DNA of 64,000 nucleotides from assembly GCA_040218535.1 (NCBI GenBank), contig JAVJRG010000012.1, forward strand, positions 558,001 through 622,000, given 5' to 3'. This DNA is from Lacipirellulaceae bacterium (GTDB taxonomy: Bacteria; Planctomycetota; Planctomycetia; Pirellulales; Lacipirellulaceae). The first letter of the stretch is position 1. Each line of letters begins with the position of its first letter. Positions 7,939 through 15,938 of this stretch are shown here, in pieces. A program made the translations under genes and the position numbers. Under the pieces are notes generated by a model. It ran no database searches. It was not told the origin of the DNA and saw nothing but the letters and a program-made list of their open reading frames with translations.

Positions 7939-8262
7939 TTACTGCGAGCATTCGTTCCCATCGTCGTAGAAACGATCAAGATATTCGTCAGTCGTCAAAC
8001 TACTCTTTCGCACTAGTGAGTAGACTTCTACGCCCTCGGGTAGAGTCTCACCATTCTCGTCAAAGATGTGAAAAGCTTGAGCGAAGCCTACATAGACTGT
8101 TGTTTCGCTTTCGTACGACTGACGTGAAATACTCTCTGCACGCCCTATGGCAGAATCGATATCTAGAGCGCGAACGACAAGTATTCTTTCTTCGTAATGC
8201 TGCTCTGCTTGGCCTGATAGCTTGTAAATTAGTCGCACTCCGTACCATGGTTCGTTGATCAT
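7939..8262 (-). CDS. DUF4288-like protein
   Basis: A 107-residue soluble protein. The N-terminal WYGVRLIYKLSG, the central EERILVVRALDIDSAIGRAE and the late VYVGFAQAFHIFDENGE and VEVYSLVRKS match the order of elements in DUF4288 proteins, which are small alpha/beta domains of unknown function. No catalytic residues are recognised. It stands alone on the minus strand between the ParA gene and a membrane protein. Confidence 0.6.
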   Translation of the reverse strand: MINEPWYGVRLIYKLSGQAEQHYEERILVVRALDIDSAIGRAESISRQSYESETTVYVGFAQAFHIFDENGETLPEGVEVYSLVRKSSLTTDEYLDRFYDDGNECSQ

Positions 8263-8301
8263 GGAATAAGTTCCTCACCTTTTCGAGCATACGACAGGCA
8301 A

Positions 8302-8883
8302 CTAGTTCTCCTCTAGCTCACCGATGTACTCACGCGTCATCCGATCCAGATTGACCGCCGGAACGACGTCCACCGTTTCGCCATCCTCACCTAAACGCCC
8401 CCAATTCTGGTAGCCTTCATCAAGCAAAATGGTGAGCTGCTTTTCGCCGCCTGAAAACACCAACGCTTGCTGCCATCGCTCCTGTGACTCGGCAAGGGGG
8501 ACGCTTTCCAGCCGTGTCCAATCAAAGTAGCGATCTAGCGTCAGTGCGTTGCGGAAATGAACCATCCCCGGCTTTCCTGTGAGCACATGGCGAGCCGTCA
8601 CGGCGAAGCCGGCAAGCGCGGGATTCGCTGGTTCAGGGCCTGACGCCTCGCTTGCGTCTTCACCGTCCATCGGCTTGAATTCGAGCAGCTCCGCTTCGCC
8701 CTCTCCTACGATCAATTGCGAACCTTCCACTCCCCAGAATCTCACGCAATCGTCAGTCGTCGAGACCCGGTACCAAGCTCCCCCCAGACCAATGATCGCG
8801 GCCAATCCCAGGCAGGAGAGGAACACGAGACGCCCACTGACTTCGGGGATTTCGATTTCTGCAGAACGACTATTATCTTCCAC
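8302..8883 (-). CDS. Hypothetical membrane-anchored protein
   Basis: A 193-residue protein. I place the start at GTG 8883 because AGGAG lies six bases before it; the frame also has an ATG at 8940, but those 19 residues read like non-coding sequence. One membrane segment at ~residues 17-36 (VFLSCLGLAAIIGLGGAW) anchors a C-terminal domain with RFWGVEGSQLIVGEGEAELL and the repeated aromatic pattern YFDWTRL / YQNWGRL. No family recognised. Its start region faces the divergent small gene at 8995. Confidence 0.65.
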   Translation of the reverse strand: MEDNSRSAEIEIPEVSGRLVFLSCLGLAAIIGLGGAWYRVSTTDDCVRFWGVEGSQLIVGEGEAELLEFKPMDGEDASEASGPEPANPALAGFAVTARHVLTGKPGMVHFRNALTLDRYFDWTRLESVPLAESQERWQQALVFSGGEKQLTILLDEGYQNWGRLGEDGETVDVVPAVNLDRMTREYIGELEEN

Positions 8884-8994
8884 GCATAACTCCTGTGGTA
8901 CGCAGGCCGAGGGCCGCCTTCCGCCCTCCCATTGATTCACTATACTGAGAGATTACAGCCGCCTAAACCACAACCTTTATGAAGCGACCCCACA

Positions 8995-9219
8995 ATGGCC
9001 GACAAGTTTGATCCTTACCGTGAAGCCCTGGTGATGGAAACAGAAACCGAGTGGCCAGAGTCTTACCTCGACCGCGACCCGGCAGAGCTCACCAAGATCG
9101 CCATCGCGCTCCATGCAGCGGCTGAGGAAGCGACTGAAATCCAATACGTCCGCACCCACACGGGCTTCTGCCGCAAGATCGTTGCGACGGAAGAGGACAT
9201 TGAGCGGGTTAGTGACTGA
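8995..9219 (+). CDS. Small conserved soluble protein
   Basis: A 74-residue acidic protein, MADKFDPYREALVMETETEW, followed by a helical YLDRDPAELTKIAIALHAAA and a short strand-rich end (VRTHTGFCRKIVATEEDIER). It resembles small planctomycete proteins found in front of shikimate or housekeeping genes; that is from memory and not searched. No cysteine pair, HTH or membrane segment is present. Function unknown. Confidence 0.65.
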   Translation: MADKFDPYREALVMETETEWPESYLDRDPAELTKIAIALHAAAEEATEIQYVRTHTGFCRKIVATEEDIERVSD

Positions 9220-9220
9220 T

Positions 9221-9342
9221 AAGCTGTCAGCTCTCAGCCTTCAGCTATCAGCTTTTGTATCGAGACAAAGCTTTCATCCCTACATCCGCGTTTATCTGCG
9301 TTCATCCGCGGCTAAATCTTCCTCCGTGCTCTCTGTGTCTCT
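9221..9342. repeat. Phrase-like repeats in front of aroB
   Basis: Two repeat styles follow each other: 'agctgtcagctctcagccttcagctatcagc' (9223-9253) and 'catccgcgtttatctgcgttcatccgcggctaaatcttcctccgtgctctctgtgtctctgtggt' (9283-9347). Both recur in other intergenic spaces. The second runs into the aroB start codon. Confidence 0.7.
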
Positions 9343-10452
9343 GTGGTAAATTCTGAATCAAAAGTCCGCGTTAATCTCGCTGAGCGTTCCTACGACATCG
9401 CCATCGGCAACGGCAACCGCCACCAGTTGGCGGAGTTCCTCAGCTCGCGCACCAAGCACGACCATGCCGTCATCATTACTGACGAGAATGTCGACCAGCT
9501 TTACGCAGACACGATCGCCGATTCTTTGACCGACGCCGGCTGGGAAGTGCAAGTGCTGATCGTCGAACCGGGCGAAACGAGCAAGTGCATCGGCGAAGCA
9601 GAGAACCTCTGGGAAACGATGCTCAACGAAGGAGCCGATCGCCATTCGATCGTGCTGGCCATCGGCGGCGGTGTCGTCGGGGACCTCGCCGGTTTCGTCG
9701 CGGCAACCTTTACCCGCGGACTCGACTTTTTCCAAGTTCCGACAACACTGCTCGCGCAGGTTGATAGCTCGGTCGGCGGCAAGACGGGCGTCAATCTTCC
9801 CGGCGGTAAGAACATGGTCGGCTGCTTCTGGCAACCCCTCGGCGTGCTGATCGATGTCGAAGTCCTCACCACCCTGCCCGACCGCGAGTATCGAGCCGGC
9901 CTCGCCGAGGTCGTGAAGTACGGCGTCATTCTCGACGAGCCCTTCTTCGCGTACCTCGAAGACAACGCGGAAGCGATCAACGCCAAAGACCCGGCCGTCC
10001 TCGCTGAAATCGTCCGCCGCAGTTGTGAACTGAAAGCCAAAGTCGTCGAAGCGGACGAACTGGAAGCCGTCGACATGGATGTCCCTCTAACACGTGCCAT
10101 TCTCAACTACGGCCACACCTTCGCCCACGCCTTCGAAGCGATTACCGGCTATGGCGAAATGCTCCACGGTGAAGCCGTCGCCGCCGGGATGCGCTGTGCT
10201 GCGCGACTCGCAGAGAAGCAATGCCGCGTCGACGAACAATTCGTTCAGCGCCAAGATCTCTTGCTCGCCACCCTCGGCCTCTCTTTCGCCCCACCCGAGG
10301 CGGACCCGGAAGACCTCCTCCATCTGATGAGCCGCGACAAAAAAAGCGACGGCGGCCAAATTCGCTTCATCCTGCCTACGAAGATGGGCCACGTCGAGCT
10401 GGTCGACGACTTCAAGAGCGAAGACGTCATCGCGTCGTTCAAGTTCGAATAG
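9343..10452 (+). CDS. aroB: 3-dehydroquinate synthase
   Basis: Second enzyme of the shikimate pathway: converts DAHP to 3-dehydroquinate using NAD and a divalent metal. The 369-residue length is normal. Diagnostic stretches are GGGVVGDLAGFVAATF (NAD-binding glycines), VPTTLLAQVDSSVGGKTGVN, EYRAGLAEVVKYG and the metal-binding histidines in LNYGHTFAHAFE and GEMLHGEAVAAG. The likely start is GTG at 9343, which lies inside a dispersed repeat ending CTCTGTGTCTCTGTGGT; there is no Shine-Dalgarno sequence and no later ATG before the conserved VRVNLAERSYDI. The SMUG1-like gene follows after 6 bp, so the two are probably cotranscribed. Confidence 0.95.
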   Translation: MVNSESKVRVNLAERSYDIAIGNGNRHQLAEFLSSRTKHDHAVIITDENVDQLYADTIADSLTDAGWEVQVLIVEPGETSKCIGEAENLWETMLNEGADRHSIVLAIGGGVVGDLAGFVAATFTRGLDFFQVPTTLLAQVDSSVGGKTGVNLPGGKNMVGCFWQPLGVLIDVEVLTTLPDREYRAGLAEVVKYGVILDEPFFAYLEDNAEAINAKDPAVLAEIVRRSCELKAKVVEADELEAVDMDVPLTRAILNYGHTFAHAFEAITGYGEMLHGEAVAAGMRCAARLAEKQCRVDEQFVQRQDLLLATLGLSFAPPEADPEDLLHLMSRDKKSDGGQIRFILPTKMGHVELVDDFKSEDVIASFKFE

Positions 10453-10458
10453 CTCGAT

Positions 10459-11196
<738 letters not shown>

Positions 11197-11327
11197 CTCT
11201 ACTTTTCTCCGCCCCGATTTATTTCATGGAACGATAAGAGCTCACTATACCTGTCGAATGGCATGTCAACCGATGCTATGCAATGCATAGCTACCAGAAT
11301 ACTAGCCGCGACGAGAAAGAGAGACGA

Positions 11328-11915
11328 ATGAAAGAAGACATTCTTGAGCAACTGGTAGACGACTACTTACAAACGAAGGGCTACTTCACTCAACACAATC
11401 TGAAGTTTCGTCCAAGTCCCGACCACCCAGACTTTGTGACCAATCAAGACTCCAACCATAGTGACATCGATGTCATTGGCTATAACCCGTGTCTCCGAGG
11501 CGCCAAGAGAGTGATGGCTGTCAGCTGCAAAAGTTGGCAAGGTGGACTGCGGCCAAGAAAAAAAATCCGACAGATAGAAAACGGAATGACAGCCGGAGGA
11601 AGGGACGCCTGGCGAGGATTCCGCGAACTCGTTGTCCCGAAGTGGAGCGAGGCTTTTCGAAACGCCATCCTTGAGATCACAGGACGCCAAAAGTTCACTT
11701 ACGTGACGGCAGTTACCAGAATTCACGGAGATCGCCGCGTATGGGAGAAACACGCACCTTTCCGTCAAGCGATGGGCAACAATCCCATTCAAGTGCTAAC
11801 CTTCGCAGACATACTTGCAGAGCTGTGGCCAAAGCTGAACACAACAGTGGCGGCCTCCGATGTCGGTCGAACTCTCCAACTCATGAAGGCTTCAGGTTGG
11901 AAAGTCGATGAATAG
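11328..11915 (+). CDS. Possible PD-(D/E)XK-like nuclease, hypothetical
   Basis: A 195-residue basic protein; I chose the ATG at 11328 (MKEDILEQLVDDYLQT), preceded by an AG-rich stretch, over one 15 codons upstream. DSNHSDIDVIGYNP followed by MAVSCKSWQGG resembles the D-x-D ... C-K arrangement of PD-(D/E)XK nucleases, with a strand-turn-strand between the acids and the lysine. The C-terminal half (FTYVTAVTRIHGDRRVWE, IQVLTFADILAEL) looks like the remaining alpha/beta fold. No methyltransferase is adjacent, so a restriction role is not supported. Hypothetical, with a nuclease fold as the best guess. Confidence 0.6.
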   Translation: MKEDILEQLVDDYLQTKGYFTQHNLKFRPSPDHPDFVTNQDSNHSDIDVIGYNPCLRGAKRVMAVSCKSWQGGLRPRKKIRQIENGMTAGGRDAWRGFRELVVPKWSEAFRNAILEITGRQKFTYVTAVTRIHGDRRVWEKHAPFRQAMGNNPIQVLTFADILAELWPKLNTTVAASDVGRTLQLMKASGWKVDE

Positions 11916-11987
11916 GCCAGAACAAGCGAGAACTGGTTTCGAGTCAACTAGACTGAACTTGTAACAATCGCGTGATCTTCACGCTCA

Positions 11988-12032
11988 ACAAGGCAGACAA
12001 CCCCATCCCACAAACGCCTGCCTTGTAAGGAG
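11988..12032 (+). promoter_or_regulatory. Hairpin abutting a strong Shine-Dalgarno sequence
   Basis: Arms ACAAGGCAG (11988-11996) and CTGCCTTGT (12018-12026) are perfectly complementary over 9 bp with a 21-base loop. AAGGAG follows directly at 12027-12032, five bases before an ATG at 12038. The stem's position could control access to that ribosome-binding site. Confidence 0.45.
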
Positions 12033-12037
12033 CAATC

Positions 12038-12082
12038 ATGTTCAACACAACGAACAACCGCGAACACAACCAGTGGTGGTAA
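12038..12082 (+). CDS. Possible 14-residue leader peptide
   Basis: The frame reads MFNTTNNREHNQWW then TAA. It has one of the best ribosome-binding sites in the window (AAGGAG, five-base spacing), directly after a 9-bp hairpin, and ends 57 bp before the gene for a four-helix membrane protein. Asn-rich content and the Trp-Trp ending resemble attenuator peptides, but no alternative terminator/antiterminator hairpins were recognised downstream. A chance frame cannot be excluded. Confidence 0.35.
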   Translation: MFNTTNNREHNQWW

Positions 12083-12139
12083 GGCCATACCAACCTTAAA
12101 ACCCGCCCGCACAGTCTCTCAACACATCAACGATTCACC

Positions 12140-12571
12140 ATGAAAACCCTAGAAATGCTCGGCATCGTGCTACTGCGATTCCGGCCAATCCCACGAGCGT
12201 GGGCAGCCGTGCTGATCGCCATCAACGCGTGTGCGCTGTTGTTTATCAACACGTCCTACGGACAGGCCAACCTCGTTGCTCTCGGGGCAGCGATTTTGGT
12301 CATGTCGATCCTTCACGCTCGCCTAGGATTCGTTCGCTTATTGGGCATTGGGCACGTGTTTTGGATCCCGATGCTCCTTTGGTTCGCCGCGAATCTCCCC
12401 GACCGTGCCACCCAGCCTTGGCTCTACGCCTGGGTGGTCACACTGATGGCGTGCAACTGCGTGTCGTTGGTGATCGACACGATCGATGTGGTCCGCTACG
12501 CCCGTGGAGAACGCGAGCCGCACTATCGTTGGCAAGAGTCGGCCGACAATCAGACGCTTAGTGCGACGTAG
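12140..12571 (+). CDS. Four-helix integral membrane protein
   Basis: A 143-residue protein with four hydrophobic segments: AWAAVLIAINACALLFI, NLVALGAAILVMSIL, GHVFWIPMLLWFAANL and LYAWVVTLMACNCVSLVI. Between them lie LLRFRPIPRAW and ARLGFVRLLG. The tail RYARGEREPHYRW is charged and probably cytoplasmic. This arrangement recurs in planctomycete and gammaproteobacterial proteins of unknown function. Its 3' end overlaps the convergent small gene by 14 bases. Confidence 0.75.
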   Translation: MKTLEMLGIVLLRFRPIPRAWAAVLIAINACALLFINTSYGQANLVALGAAILVMSILHARLGFVRLLGIGHVFWIPMLLWFAANLPDRATQPWLYAWVVTLMACNCVSLVIDTIDVVRYARGEREPHYRWQESADNQTLSAT

Positions 12572-12743
12572 GCCGCGTTAGCGCGAAATAAATCACATAG
12601 AACCAGGACAAAAGACCAGCAATGATCGCGAATAGAATCGAACGGTTCCGCTCCCAAGAACAAACCACGGCGATCACGGAACCCAAACCGAGCCCACCTC
12701 GCACAACGACATGGGCCTCAGCAAGTAGCAGTGGAACAGTCAT
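12558..12743 (-). CDS. Small two-helix membrane protein
   Basis: A 61-residue protein from the ATG at 12743 (MTVPLLLAEAHVV), with SVIAVVCSWERNRSILFAII and GLLSWFYVIYFALTR. The 'SWxRNRSI...LLxWFYVIYFALTR' pattern matches a common planctomycete family whose members have two helices around a short basic loop. The stop overlaps the 3' end of the convergent gene by 14 bases. Function unknown; the hydrophobic pattern makes a real gene likely. Confidence 0.65.
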   Translation of the reverse strand: MTVPLLLAEAHVVVRGGLGLGSVIAVVCSWERNRSILFAIIAGLLSWFYVIYFALTRPTSH

Positions 12744-12911
12744 TACGATCAAGCACCTGAAATCAAGAAACGGTCATACTCAGCTAGCTCATTCGCCCAA
12801 CAAGCACCGATCTTCCCAAAAATCCGTGTCATCCGTGCTAATCCGTGGCCCAAAAACCATTCGTGCGATTCGTGAAAATCGTTGATAAGACTTTGCTAAG
12901 ACAAGACCGTA

Positions 12912-13313
12912 TCAATCCCACCACAGCGCAACTGCCTTGTCTCGTTTCAAAGCTCGGGCGAGTAACTCGACGCCGTAGCTTTCCTCAGATAGGTCAACGC
13001 CCTCCAACAATTCGAGCGCCTCCGGGGGAATCTCTTGTCCCATTTCCTCGACCATTTCGATCATTTCGTCGTAGCAGCCAAAACCTTGATCGACAGTGTC
13101 CGGGCAGAACTCATAGATCTCTTCGGCCAACGCTCTGGTATCGTCCGGCAGCGATTCGAATTTGACCGTCACCCGGTCGTGCGTGATGCCGGAAGTTTCG
13201 ATCCCGTACTTCGCGTCCCAGGCTTCCAACCGCGCGATGATGTCAGCGTTGCTGACTTCGTAGTTGTCACCGTTGGTGGCTTTGGCTTTGAGTTCGTCAG
13301 TGTTGATCATCAT
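12912..13313 (-). CDS. DUF4253-like protein
   Basis: A 133-residue acidic soluble protein. The central EIYEFCPDTVDQGFG is the hallmark of the DUF4253 C-terminal region, preceded by IARLEAWDAKYGIETS and followed by MIEMVEEMGQEIPPEALELL, and the end is ALWWD. Members are often linked to immunity or accessory loci, but no specific function is established. The gene stands between repeat-rich DNA (12780-12885) and the TetR gene. Confidence 0.75.
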   Translation of the reverse strand: MMINTDELKAKATNGDNYEVSNADIIARLEAWDAKYGIETSGITHDRVTVKFESLPDDTRALAEEIYEFCPDTVDQGFGCYDEMIEMVEEMGQEIPPEALELLEGVDLSEESYGVELLARALKRDKAVALWWD

Positions 13314-13348
13314 TCACGCTCCCAGAATGAGAAGGACGGTACACTTAT

Positions 13349-13972
13349 CTAACAGCCTAACGTCGCTGCCACAAGTTGTTCCACGGCAGGCTTGATCACT
13401 CGCGCCGCATCGTTCCGGCCGTGAACCTGCCGTAACACGAGCGTCCCTTCCACCAACGCCGTGAATTGGCCCGCGAAAGATTCCGGATCAGTCGCACCCG
13501 CCGCTTCCGCAAGGTCGCGAAACAGATCTCGATTCTTCCGCTTGTGTTCGGCCGCGACTTGGTGAACCGGGTCATGTGGGTTGGGGAACTCAGCAGCGGC
13601 GTTAATGAACTGACACCCACGGAAGTCGGGCGAATTAAACCAAAGATCAAGCACTTCGAAGAACCCCACAAGCTGATCTCGGGGATCGTCTCCCGCAAAG
13701 TCCTTGACAGCGCTAACCCAAGCCTGCATCTCCCACTCGTCGCGCTGGCGGATCGCGGCAACCAAAAGGTCGTCTTTGCTTTCGAAATGCTTATAGAAGG
13801 TTGTCTTTGCCACGCCCGCCGCGGAGAGAATCTGATCAACGCCAACCGCCTGAAAACCGTGGCTATAAAACAACTCGATCGCCGCGTTGACCAACCGCCC
13901 ACGTCCCGTTTTGGGTGGTTCGGGCAGGCCGAACAACTCGGCGACTGGCTTGTGTTTGTCGTTGTAGACCAT
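13349..13972 (-). CDS. TetR-family transcriptional repressor
   Basis: A 207-residue regulator starting MVYNDKHKPVAELFG at 13972. The frame stays open far upstream, but that part crosses the operator and the divergent gene's leader. The N-terminal helix-turn-helix is clear: RLVNAAIELFYSHGFQAVGV, QILSAAGVAKTTFYKHFESK. The C-terminal ligand domain (LDLWFNSPDFRGCQFINAAA, FTALVEGTLVLRQVHGRND) resembles TetR proteins controlling oxidoreductase genes. Cys in RGCQF might sense electrophiles. AGGAG lies before the ATG within a short GGAG/CTCC hairpin. It is divergent from the OsmC and monooxygenase genes, with a palindromic operator between. Confidence 0.9.
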   Translation of the reverse strand: MVYNDKHKPVAELFGLPEPPKTGRGRLVNAAIELFYSHGFQAVGVDQILSAAGVAKTTFYKHFESKDDLLVAAIRQRDEWEMQAWVSAVKDFAGDDPRDQLVGFFEVLDLWFNSPDFRGCQFINAAAEFPNPHDPVHQVAAEHKRKNRDLFRDLAEAAGATDPESFAGQFTALVEGTLVLRQVHGRNDAARVIKPAVEQLVAATLGC

Positions 13973-13994
13973 CGGAGGAAAACTCCTATCAGGG

Positions 13995-14013
13995 GGTGTA
14001 CCTAAAGTACACC
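13995..14013. promoter_or_regulatory. Palindromic operator of the TetR regulator
   Basis: GGTGTAC-CTAAA-GTACACC, two perfect 7-bp arms around a five-base centre, lies 23 bp upstream of the tetR start and 113 bp upstream of the osmC start. Position and symmetry fit TetR autoregulation together with repression of the divergent genes. Confidence 0.8.
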
Positions 14014-14125
14014 GGGGGGTGACCTCAAGTCCACTCCGCACGGCCGATTCAGAGACGATACTTGGTTGCAAAGGACACGTCATGTAGGCGTGTCGCAAGC
14101 AAGTCTCACTTTTAGGAGTCCTGTC

Positions 14126-14689
14126 ATGCCAGCTCAAACTCACGCAGCCGTCATCAACGGCATCGATGTCGAAGCCCTCCTGGGAGCGATTGCAGCTATC
14201 GAAGCGAACCCCGCTGAAGGAGCAACCACTTGGAAAGTCACCAGTCGCTGGAACGGAGGAACTCGAACTGATCACTTTGTTGACGGTTTCACAATGGGCG
14301 GGAATAAAGTTGATCGTCACTTCCAGATACAGATCGACGAGCCAAAAGAGCTCTGCGGCACGGATCAATTCGCGAATCCGCAAGAGTACCTCCTAGCAGC
14401 AACCAACGCCTGCATGATGGTCGGCTATTCCGCGGTTGCAGCGCTGATGGGCATCGAGCTGTCGAAGCTTGAAATCGAGATCTCCGGCGATATCGACCTG
14501 CAAGGATTCCTCAATATTAATCAGGCGGTCGCACCCGGATACGAACGATTGCACTATGTCGTGCACTTGGCGGGCAATGCGACTGCTGAGCAGTTGGAGC
14601 AACTACATGCAACGGTGCAGCGTACGAGTCCCAACTATTACAATATCTCTAATCCCATCGAACTCACTTGCGACCTGATTGTTGAGTAA
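14126..14689 (+). CDS. OsmC-family peroxide/thiol-handling protein
   Basis: A 187-residue protein; start at ATG 14126 after TTAGGAGTCCTGTC. OsmC/Ohr proteins reduce organic hydroperoxides with two cysteines. Here NPQEYLLAATNACMMVGYSA gives the C-terminal conserved Cys in its normal helix, and ELCGTDQFANP has the other nearby. The N-terminal half (ATTWKVTSRWNGGTRTDHFV) is the OsmC beta-sheet. The gene follows the TetR operator and is followed after 45 bp by an FAD monooxygenase, suggesting a module that responds to a reactive organic compound. Confidence 0.85.
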   Translation: MPAQTHAAVINGIDVEALLGAIAAIEANPAEGATTWKVTSRWNGGTRTDHFVDGFTMGGNKVDRHFQIQIDEPKELCGTDQFANPQEYLLAATNACMMVGYSAVAALMGIELSKLEIEISGDIDLQGFLNINQAVAPGYERLHYVVHLAGNATAEQLEQLHATVQRTSPNYYNISNPIELTCDLIVE

Positions 14690-14734
14690 TTTCCGTTTCC
14701 CAATCGCCCTTCTCAAAAGTCAGTGAGCAGTCCC

Positions 14735-15928
14735 ATGAACGATCGCATCCTCATCGCCGGGGGCGGCATTGGTGGCTTGACCGCCGCCATTGCCTTGCGG
14801 AAGTGTGGCGCGGAAGTTGTCGTTCTCGAGCGCCAGCCGGTCGTCGCCCCGGCTGGCGCGGGCATCACGATTCAAGCCAATGCCCACGCCATCTTGGATG
14901 CCCTGGGCGTGATGATCCCCACCGAAGATGCCAGCCCGTTGGGCTCGTTCCGCATGGTCAACAGCAAGAACCAAGTGCTGATGCGGGGCGACGCGGGGAA
15001 TGTCGATATTGCGACCCCCTCGATCAACGTCCACCGAGCCGATCTCCACCGCGCCCTCGACAGCGCTGCCGAAGCGTTATGTATCGAGCGACGCCTCGGA
15101 TGCGAAGTTGTTGAAGCAACCCAACATGGCGACAAGGTTGAAGTTAAGTTGAACAACGGCCACAAGGAAACGGGCGACCTCCTTATCGGAGCCGATGGAG
15201 TCCGTTCGCGTACGCGGAAGTCCCTGCTGGGTGAAGAGGCGATGCACTTCCGGAGTAGCCGACAAACTTGCTGGCGATTCGCTCTCGAAGCGCCTGACCT
15301 AATGAAAGAGGAGACGATTGAGAACTGGGCCCCAGGTCGTCGCGCGGGGATTGTGCCGCTCTCTCGTGGCAGGCTCTACGTGTATCTGGTGATGAGCGAC
15401 TGGTGGAACCCCGACGCCGCTCGCGAGAACAGCTCCGCGTTTCTCCAACAAGAATTCGGCGGCATCTCCAAAGCTCTCGACGAGGTGCTGGAACGTGTCG
15501 ATCCCAAGCTCACCCTCCACGCCGACGAATTAGCCGAGCAGCCTCACATCCATTTCGGCACCGACCGCATCCTACTAATCGGCGACGCCGCCCACGCGAT
15601 GACTCCCAACCTCGGCCAAGGCGCCGGCATGGCCATCGAAGACGCCGCCACCCTCGCCCTCATCTACGCCGAGCTGCAAAACCACCCCGAAAGAATCGCC
15701 GCCGAACTCACCAAGCAAAGAATGACCCGCGTCAAGAAGGTCCAAAAAACCTCCTGGCGAATCGGCCAAATCGCTCACACGAAGAACCCCGTTCTCCGCA
15801 CGGTTCGCGACTGGCTTCTACAACGCATGTCAACGGCTGCGACGGAGAAACAAGCAACGTCGCTGTGGGGACCTGGGTTGGAGTTGGGAGAGCGGGTTCG
15901 GGTGGAGTTGGTAAATGTAGCCAAGTAG
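14735..15928 (+). CDS. FAD-dependent aromatic-ring-type monooxygenase
   Basis: A 397-residue flavoprotein. The N-terminal GxGxxG (ILIAGGGIGGLTAAIALRKC), the DG motif (GDLLIGADGVRSRTR) near residue 155, and the GD motif with FAD ribityl contact (ILLIGDAAHAMTPNLGQGAG) define class A hydroxylases such as salicylate or 6-hydroxynicotinate monooxygenases and zeaxanthin epoxidase relatives. The substrate cannot be read. ATG 14735 is preferred; a GTG four codons upstream is possible. Probably cotranscribed with the osmC-like gene and under the same TetR operator. Confidence 0.88.
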   Translation: MNDRILIAGGGIGGLTAAIALRKCGAEVVVLERQPVVAPAGAGITIQANAHAILDALGVMIPTEDASPLGSFRMVNSKNQVLMRGDAGNVDIATPSINVHRADLHRALDSAAEALCIERRLGCEVVEATQHGDKVEVKLNNGHKETGDLLIGADGVRSRTRKSLLGEEAMHFRSSRQTCWRFALEAPDLMKEETIENWAPGRRAGIVPLSRGRLYVYLVMSDWWNPDAARENSSAFLQQEFGGISKALDEVLERVDPKLTLHADELAEQPHIHFGTDRILLIGDAAHAMTPNLGQGAGMAIEDAATLALIYAELQNHPERIAAELTKQRMTRVKKVQKTSWRIGQIAHTKNPVLRTVRDWLLQRMSTAATEKQATSLWGPGLELGERVRVELVNVAK

Positions 15929-15938
15929 TAGGCTCGGA

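Noticed and set aside
9223-9342. CRISPR array or tandem repeat
   Set aside because: Repeat words are imperfect, of uneven length and without spacers; no cas gene is in the window.
13973-14383. Long N-terminal extension of the TetR regulator (137 codons)
   Set aside because: It crosses the operator and the divergent osmC start, and its residues do not match any TetR N-terminus.
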